9,616 bases of DNA from Candidatus Thorarchaeota archaeon (lineage in GTDB: Archaea > Asgardarchaeota > Thorarchaeia > Thorarchaeales > Thorarchaeaceae): positions 2,288,253-2,297,868 of the forward strand of contig CP070658.1 of assembly GCA_020355105.1 (NCBI GenBank), in the 5' to 3' direction. The notes under the pieces were generated by a model. The model was not told where the DNA came from, did not search any database, and saw only the letters and a list, made by a program, of their open reading frames with translations. This document shows, piece after piece, positions 6,580 through 9,616 of this stretch; within the stretch, counting starts at the first letter, position 1; each line of letters begins with the position of its first letter. The position numbers and the translations under genes were made by a program.

Positions 6580-7128
6580 ATGTCCGCCGAGTTCCGCTTC
6601 AAAGTAGTGATGCTGGGTGATGGAGCTGTAGGCAAGACAGCTCTGACAACTCGGTTCACCCAGGGAAAGTTTGAGGCGGACTACAAGAGAACAATTGGCA
6701 GCGATTTTGCGATAAAGAAGCTCGAATTTGATGATCTTGATGCGAATGTGACAATCCAGGTATGGGATCTAGCGGGCCAACCTCGATTTGAGGTGGTTCG
6801 CCAAGGTTTCTATCGCGGAGCGCGCGGTGGCCTGCTCGTATTCGATGTTACAAGGCGGCGAACCTTTCTGAATATTGAAGACTGGAAGGGAGAATGCTTC
6901 AAGAACCTCGGGTACGAGATTCCGCTTGTGGTAGTAGCAAACAAGGTGGATCTAGCAGACAGCAGAGTAGTTCCAACTAGCGATGGAAGTGAGTATGCCA
7001 AGAAGAACAAATCACTCTATGTCGAGTCAAGCGCTCTTACAGGCGAGAATGTGGAAGATGCCTACGCATCGCTTTGTAGGACCATGATTGAAGAAGCATT
7101 GGAACGAGCCAAGGGCGGCAATCACTAG
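6580..7128 (+). CDS. Ras/Rab-like small GTPase
   Basis: A 182-residue Ras-superfamily GTPase with every G motif. G1 is GDGAVGKT (residues 13-20), the switch I Thr sits in RTIGSDF (G2, Thr38), G3 is WDLAGQ (Asp63 to Gln67), G4 is NKVD (121-124) and G5 is ESSA (149-152). Gln67 matches catalytic Gln61 of Ras. The layout is nearest to Rab/Ras (WDTAGQERF type), though Pro68 replaces the usual Glu. The length is that of a bare G domain; the C-terminus ends GGNH with no cysteine, so prenylation as in eukaryotic Rabs is not possible and any membrane contact must be by other means. The ATG has AGGAG eight bases upstream. It lies divergent from a Roadblock gene and 91 bases before a HEAT/appendage gene, which may be its regulator and effector respectively. 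Confidence 0.95.
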   Translation: MSAEFRFKVVMLGDGAVGKTALTTRFTQGKFEADYKRTIGSDFAIKKLEFDDLDANVTIQVWDLAGQPRFEVVRQGFYRGARGGLLVFDVTRRRTFLNIEDWKGECFKNLGYEIPLVVVANKVDLADSRVVPTSDGSEYAKKNKSLYVESSALTGENVEDAYASLCRTMIEEALERAKGGNH

Positions 7129-7172
7129 AGCCCCTGAGCAACCGGGAATCGCAACAAGGTCAGTCACAGTAA

Positions 7173-7180
7173 CTATTAAG
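7173..7180 (+). promoter_or_regulatory. TATA-like box before the HEAT/appendage gene
   Basis: CTATTAAG, preceded by purine-rich AGTAA, ends 40 bases before the ATG at 7220, almost the same geometry as the GTPase promoter (39 bases). The gene may therefore have its own promoter besides read-through from the GTPase. The overlapping AAGGAGGG at 7178-7185 resembles a strong Shine-Dalgarno, but no in-frame ATG, GTG or TTG follows at usable distance, so a promoter reading is preferred. Confidence 0.35.
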
Positions 7181-7219
7181 GAGGGTTCCTCTGACAACAA
7201 AGCTGGGGCAAGGTGGGCC

Positions 7220-8431
7220 ATGGTCAAGAAGGACGAAAGGACACTTACACAGGCACTAGGAGGCGGAGAGGCGCTTCGCGGTCTCAAGAAGGCTATGAAG
7301 AGAATCTTCAAACCTGAAGAGGATGTGCTAGAGAAGACGCTTTCTGAGATCACGTCTATCCAGGCCTGCAAGGATGCTGCCCTCACTGGGGACGAGGATG
7401 TCAGACTCCTAGCAGTGTGCCGCCTTGGGGATTTTGGCTCAGCGGCAAGGGAAACTCTGGAACTGAGCCTTAACGATGGCACCCCGCTCGTGCGTATCGC
7501 TGCTGCAGGGGTTATTGCAAACCTGGGAAACAAGAACACCATTGCGGCCCTTGAAGACCACCTTTCGGACAATGACGAGAGTGTGAGGGAAGCTCTGCAA
7601 TACTCAATTGGATGGCTTCAGGCACACGGAGAAGAAGTTCCCGACACCACAGTCGGACTACGTCCTGTCGTAGATGAGGCGGAGATACTTGAGGTAGAGT
7701 CCACACCTACGCGTACCAGTGATGATGTGACCGTAAGTAGCGGGGTATCGATATCGGACAACGTGTTAGAGTTCAAAGTCACTGTGAACAACGACAGTGA
7801 GGAATTGGCTACTGACATCACAATTACTGTTCTCTCCTTTCCTGCAGACAGTCTGAGACTACTTGAGGAGAAGACTCAGACCATCGAGTTTCTGAAACCA
7901 GGGGATCATGGGACGCAGACATTCGTCTTTGAGATTGACTCCGAGGCGATTGAGGGTGAGATCATCACCTCAGTGACCTTCTTCGACAGCTCATTCGACA
8001 AGGTGACAGCCAAGGCCGGCAATTGCTTTGTGAGGTCCCTCTATAGTCAACTTCGCCCATTGGAGATGTCACTTGACGAGTTCGCAGACATGAGAAAAGG
8101 GAAGGCCTATTGGAACCGGGAGCACGTCGTGGAAGCATCCCCGAATTCACTGTTCAAACTGACAAAGGACATTCTCGAGAGGAATAATCTCCATCCACTT
8201 CGCGTTGAGTCCGAGAGGAAGGAGGACATGTTCATGGGAGTAGTGGTTGGAGCAGGTATCGGGAGATACACTTCTTCGAGAGTGACTGTGACTATGACAG
8301 CGGTAGGCCATGTAAAAGGCGATCTGAGTAGACTTCGCATAGACGTGCTATCAGACTCCTCTGAGATACTACAGATTGCTGCAAGTGAACTCTTCGAGAG
8401 TCTGCAGATTGCCATTGACACCGAGAAGTAG
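7220..8431 (+). CDS. HEAT-repeat protein with adaptin/coatomer appendage-like C-terminus
   Basis: A 403-residue protein in three parts. Residues about 50-135 are HEAT-like helical pairs (DVRLLAVCRLGDFG, PLVRIAAAGVIANLG, SVREALQYSIGWL). Residues 136-170 form an acidic, Thr/Pro-containing linker. Residues about 172-268 are strand-rich with Ig-sandwich character (VLEFKVTVNNDSEELATDIT, then LKPGDHGTQTFVFEI). Residues about 270-400 look like the platform subdomain of AP-2 alpha or gamma-COP ears: LRPLEMSLDEF resembles FFQPTEM.xxDFF of alpha-adaptin, and NNLHPLRV followed by GVVVGAGIG and a final helix resembles the GMHPCERS region of gamma-COP. Those comparisons are from memory. A role as a GTPase-recruited adaptor is inferred. 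The start is ATG 7220, with AAGGTGG just upstream; the frame stays open back to a TTG at 7088 inside the GTPase gene, but those 44 residues look non-conserved. The stop lies 2 bases from the convergent cooC-like stop. Confidence 0.8.
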   Translation: MVKKDERTLTQALGGGEALRGLKKAMKRIFKPEEDVLEKTLSEITSIQACKDAALTGDEDVRLLAVCRLGDFGSAARETLELSLNDGTPLVRIAAAGVIANLGNKNTIAALEDHLSDNDESVREALQYSIGWLQAHGEEVPDTTVGLRPVVDEAEILEVESTPTRTSDDVTVSSGVSISDNVLEFKVTVNNDSEELATDITITVLSFPADSLRLLEEKTQTIEFLKPGDHGTQTFVFEIDSEAIEGEIITSVTFFDSSFDKVTAKAGNCFVRSLYSQLRPLEMSLDEFADMRKGKAYWNREHVVEASPNSLFKLTKDILERNNLHPLRVESERKEDMFMGVVVGAGIGRYTSSRVTVTMTAVGHVKGDLSRLRIDVLSDSSEILQIAASELFESLQIAIDTEK

Positions 8432-8433
8432 GC

Positions 8434-9243
8434 TCAGGTACCTGTACCTAAGAGCTTCATGAGAGTAACATCACTAAGGAGCCCGAGCTTCTCGGATATC
8501 TTCTCTACGGCCTGCACTGCAGGAGAGTCTTCAGGCAGCTCGGTCAATGGAGCCCCCAGGTAGTTCAACTTGGCTAGTTCATCATCGTTTGGTATCATGC
8601 CTCCAAAGAAGATTCCCTGCTCCTCCAGTCGAGTCGCAAGCTCATCTTCCATTCCTGGAGGGAACCTGTTGGCAATAACAACGACCTTCTTGAAATCGAT
8701 GTGAACTTCCTTGGCCAGGTCTCTAATCCTCAACGCTGCCTCATAGGCTGCGCGTGAAGAGTCAACCACAATAATGAGAATATCCACATTCCTGTCAGTT
8801 CTACGGCTCAGATGCTCAAGTCCTGCACTCATGTCAAGGAGTGTGAAGTCATAGTTCTTGCTGAGTGTGTCAAGAATCTGAGTGAGTAGACGATTGACAT
8901 AGCAGTAGCAGCCCTCTCCTTCGGTACGGCCCATGGCCAAGAAGTCATAGAGGTCACCTTCAACCAATGATTCGTAGATCTCACCCTCGAGAATGTCCTG
9001 TTTGGTGACTGCTCGAGAGATTGAACCTTCGTCGATGTTCTCTCGGAGCTTGGTGGCTATCTCCCCAACAGTAGAAGAGACCTCTACTCCCAGTGCTCTG
9101 GGCAGATTCATGACCGGGTCTGCATCCACTACAAGCAGTGACCTCTTGGTCTTCTCTGTCAGGATCCTAGTAAGTAGTGCGGAGGTCGTTGTCTTACCGA
9201 CACCGCCTTTTCCAGATACTGAAATCACTAGACGCTCTCTCAT
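8434..9243 (-). CDS. cooC: CooC-type ATPase, CODH nickel-insertion/maturation factor
   Basis: A SIMIBI-class, MinD/ParA-like P-loop ATPase of the CooC family, which helps insert nickel into carbon monoxide dehydrogenase. Seen in sequence (numbering from the upstream GTG): deviant Walker A GKGGVGKTT (14-22), VVDADP (42-46), the family's metal-binding signature EGEGCYCYVN with Cys115 and Cys117 at the dimer interface, and DMSAGLEHLSRRT (from Asp140), close to the CooC form DNEAGMEHLSRRT. It follows a CODH/ACS corrinoid-protein gene by about 57 bases on the same strand, which agrees with the function. Two starts are possible: ATG 9243-9241, chosen for its typical short N-terminus, or GTG 9252-9250 three codons earlier; neither has a strong Shine-Dalgarno. 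It converges on the HEAT/appendage gene with 2 bases between the stops. ParA/MinD proper is excluded by the CxC signature. Confidence 0.9.
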   Translation of the reverse strand: MRERLVISVSGKGGVGKTTTSALLTRILTEKTKRSLLVVDADPVMNLPRALGVEVSSTVGEIATKLRENIDEGSISRAVTKQDILEGEIYESLVEGDLYDFLAMGRTEGEGCYCYVNRLLTQILDTLSKNYDFTLLDMSAGLEHLSRRTDRNVDILIIVVDSSRAAYEAALRIRDLAKEVHIDFKKVVVIANRFPPGMEDELATRLEEQGIFFGGMIPNDDELAKLNYLGAPLTELPEDSPAVQAVEKISEKLGLLSDVTLMKLLGTGT

Positions 9244-9300
9244 ACTCTTCACACTCTGAAGGGAGTCTGCACGACCCTTCTTTGCCTGAGTGTACTACTC

Positions 9301-9616
9301 TCAGTCCTCTTTCCATTTACCGGATTGAAGGTACTTAGGTATTCCACTAGAGTCCTGCGGACCAACCTTCACGGTCCAGCCTGAGACTTCCTCGGTCTCA
9401 CCACTGATTCGTGCTGCCATTCCGGGACTAATTAGGGTCTTATGCTTGACCTTATCTGCAACTCCATATTCTTCGAGGGTTTCTGCGACTTTCTCTGCGG
9501 TCAGTTTCCTACCTGCTACAGCAGACTGAACGCTCATTCCCTCGGTGTCCACGACAACAAGGTAGGCATCAACATTTCCCTGTTTGATGTCGCTCTCGAC
9601 CGTGAAATAGGTCAAT
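9301..9616 (-). CDS. cdhE: CODH/ACS corrinoid iron-sulfur protein large (gamma) subunit, C-terminal part
   Basis: The C-terminal 104 or so residues of the large subunit of the corrinoid iron-sulfur protein (archaeal CdhE, bacterial AcsC). This protein carries the methyl group from tetrahydropterin to acetyl-CoA synthase in the Wood-Ljungdahl pathway. The fragment opens with LTYFTVESDI, which in the family is internal, then shows LVVVDTEGMSVQ, the segment KVKHKTLISPGMAARISG, and the WTVKVGPQDSSGIPKYL end, all closely like the family's LVVADTEGLSVLTAW, HRKLIIPG and GWEVLVGPREAAGIP. The first visible codon is a leucine TTG within the frame, not a start, so the gene continues beyond the right edge with its FeS and TIM-barrel parts outside. 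It ends in KWKED. The short gap to the cooC-like gene suggests one operon. Confidence 0.92.
   Translation of the reverse strand, partial: LTYFTVESDIKQGNVDAYLVVVDTEGMSVQSAVAGRKLTAEKVAETLEEYGVADKVKHKTLISPGMAARISGETEEVSGWTVKVGPQDSSGIPKYLQSGKWKED

Noticed and set aside
7088..7219. Upstream extension of the HEAT/appendage frame to a TTG inside the GTPase gene.
   Set aside because: It would overlap the GTPase by 41 bases, has no Shine-Dalgarno at the TTG, and its residues resemble translated intergenic DNA; the ATG at 7220 is better.
7027..7572. Minus-strand open frame of 181 codons opposite the GTPase end and the HEAT region.
   Set aside because: Composition is Ser/Arg/Ala-rich antisense shadow and it spans two well-supported plus-strand genes.
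8436..8449. Short inverted repeat AGGTAC/GTACCT at the convergent stop codons.
   Set aside because: A two-base spacer cannot form a good loop, and it is explained by the Gly-Thr-Gly-Thr codons at the end of the cooC-like gene.
9258..9280. Inverted repeat GAAGGG/CCCTTC between the cdhE-like and cooC-like genes, a possible hairpin.
   Set aside because: Only a 6-bp stem with an 11-base loop and no T-run after it; too weak to call a terminator or regulator.

Overview
The window looks like a piece of an Asgard archaeal chromosome, most probably Thorarchaeota-like. The grounds are a Ras/Rab-type small GTPase beside a Roadblock/LC7 protein, a protein with the HEAT-plus-appendage layout of eukaryotic adaptin and coatomer large subunits, archaeal single-domain KaiC-like ATPases, an archaeal EF-2 paralogue, and a CODH/ACS (Wood-Ljungdahl) gene with a CooC-type maturation factor. 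Base composition looks close to balanced, unlike AT-rich Lokiarchaeota. The lineage is inferred from gene content only; no marker phylogeny was possible.

Layout. 1-1707 (+): 3' part of an EF-2-family GTPase that lacks the diphthamide histidine. 1704-4004 (-): a 766-residue helical-repeat (TPR-like) protein, convergent with the EF-2 gene, the two stop codons sharing one CTAG. 4076-5892 (-): thioredoxin-like protein, KaiC-like ATPase 1 and KaiC-like ATPase 2, tightly spaced. 5992-6375 (-): Roadblock/LC7 protein. 6376-6579: divergent intergenic region with TATA-like boxes on both sides and an 18-bp imperfect palindrome. 6580-7128 (+): Ras-like GTPase. 7220-8431 (+): HEAT plus appendage-like protein. 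8434-9243 (-): CooC-like nickel-insertion ATPase, convergent with the previous gene. 9301-9616 (-): C-terminal end of the large corrinoid iron-sulfur protein subunit of CODH/ACS.

How the parts may work together. The centre (about 6.0-8.4 kb) reads as a small-GTPase module: a Roadblock protein (a fold that often binds or regulates such GTPases), the GTPase, and a candidate effector shaped like a miniature adaptin or gamma-COP. This is the most interesting part of the window. The left block reads as a signalling or redox operon: a thioredoxin-like protein, an apparently active KaiC-like ATPase, a second one with altered catalytic glutamates, and a large repeat scaffold with its own promoter. 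The right end belongs to the Wood-Ljungdahl pathway, with the maturation ATPase directly downstream of a structural gene. No RNA genes, insertion sequences, CRISPR arrays or recent-transfer scars were seen. Coding density is very high and the longest non-coding stretch is about 204 bases.
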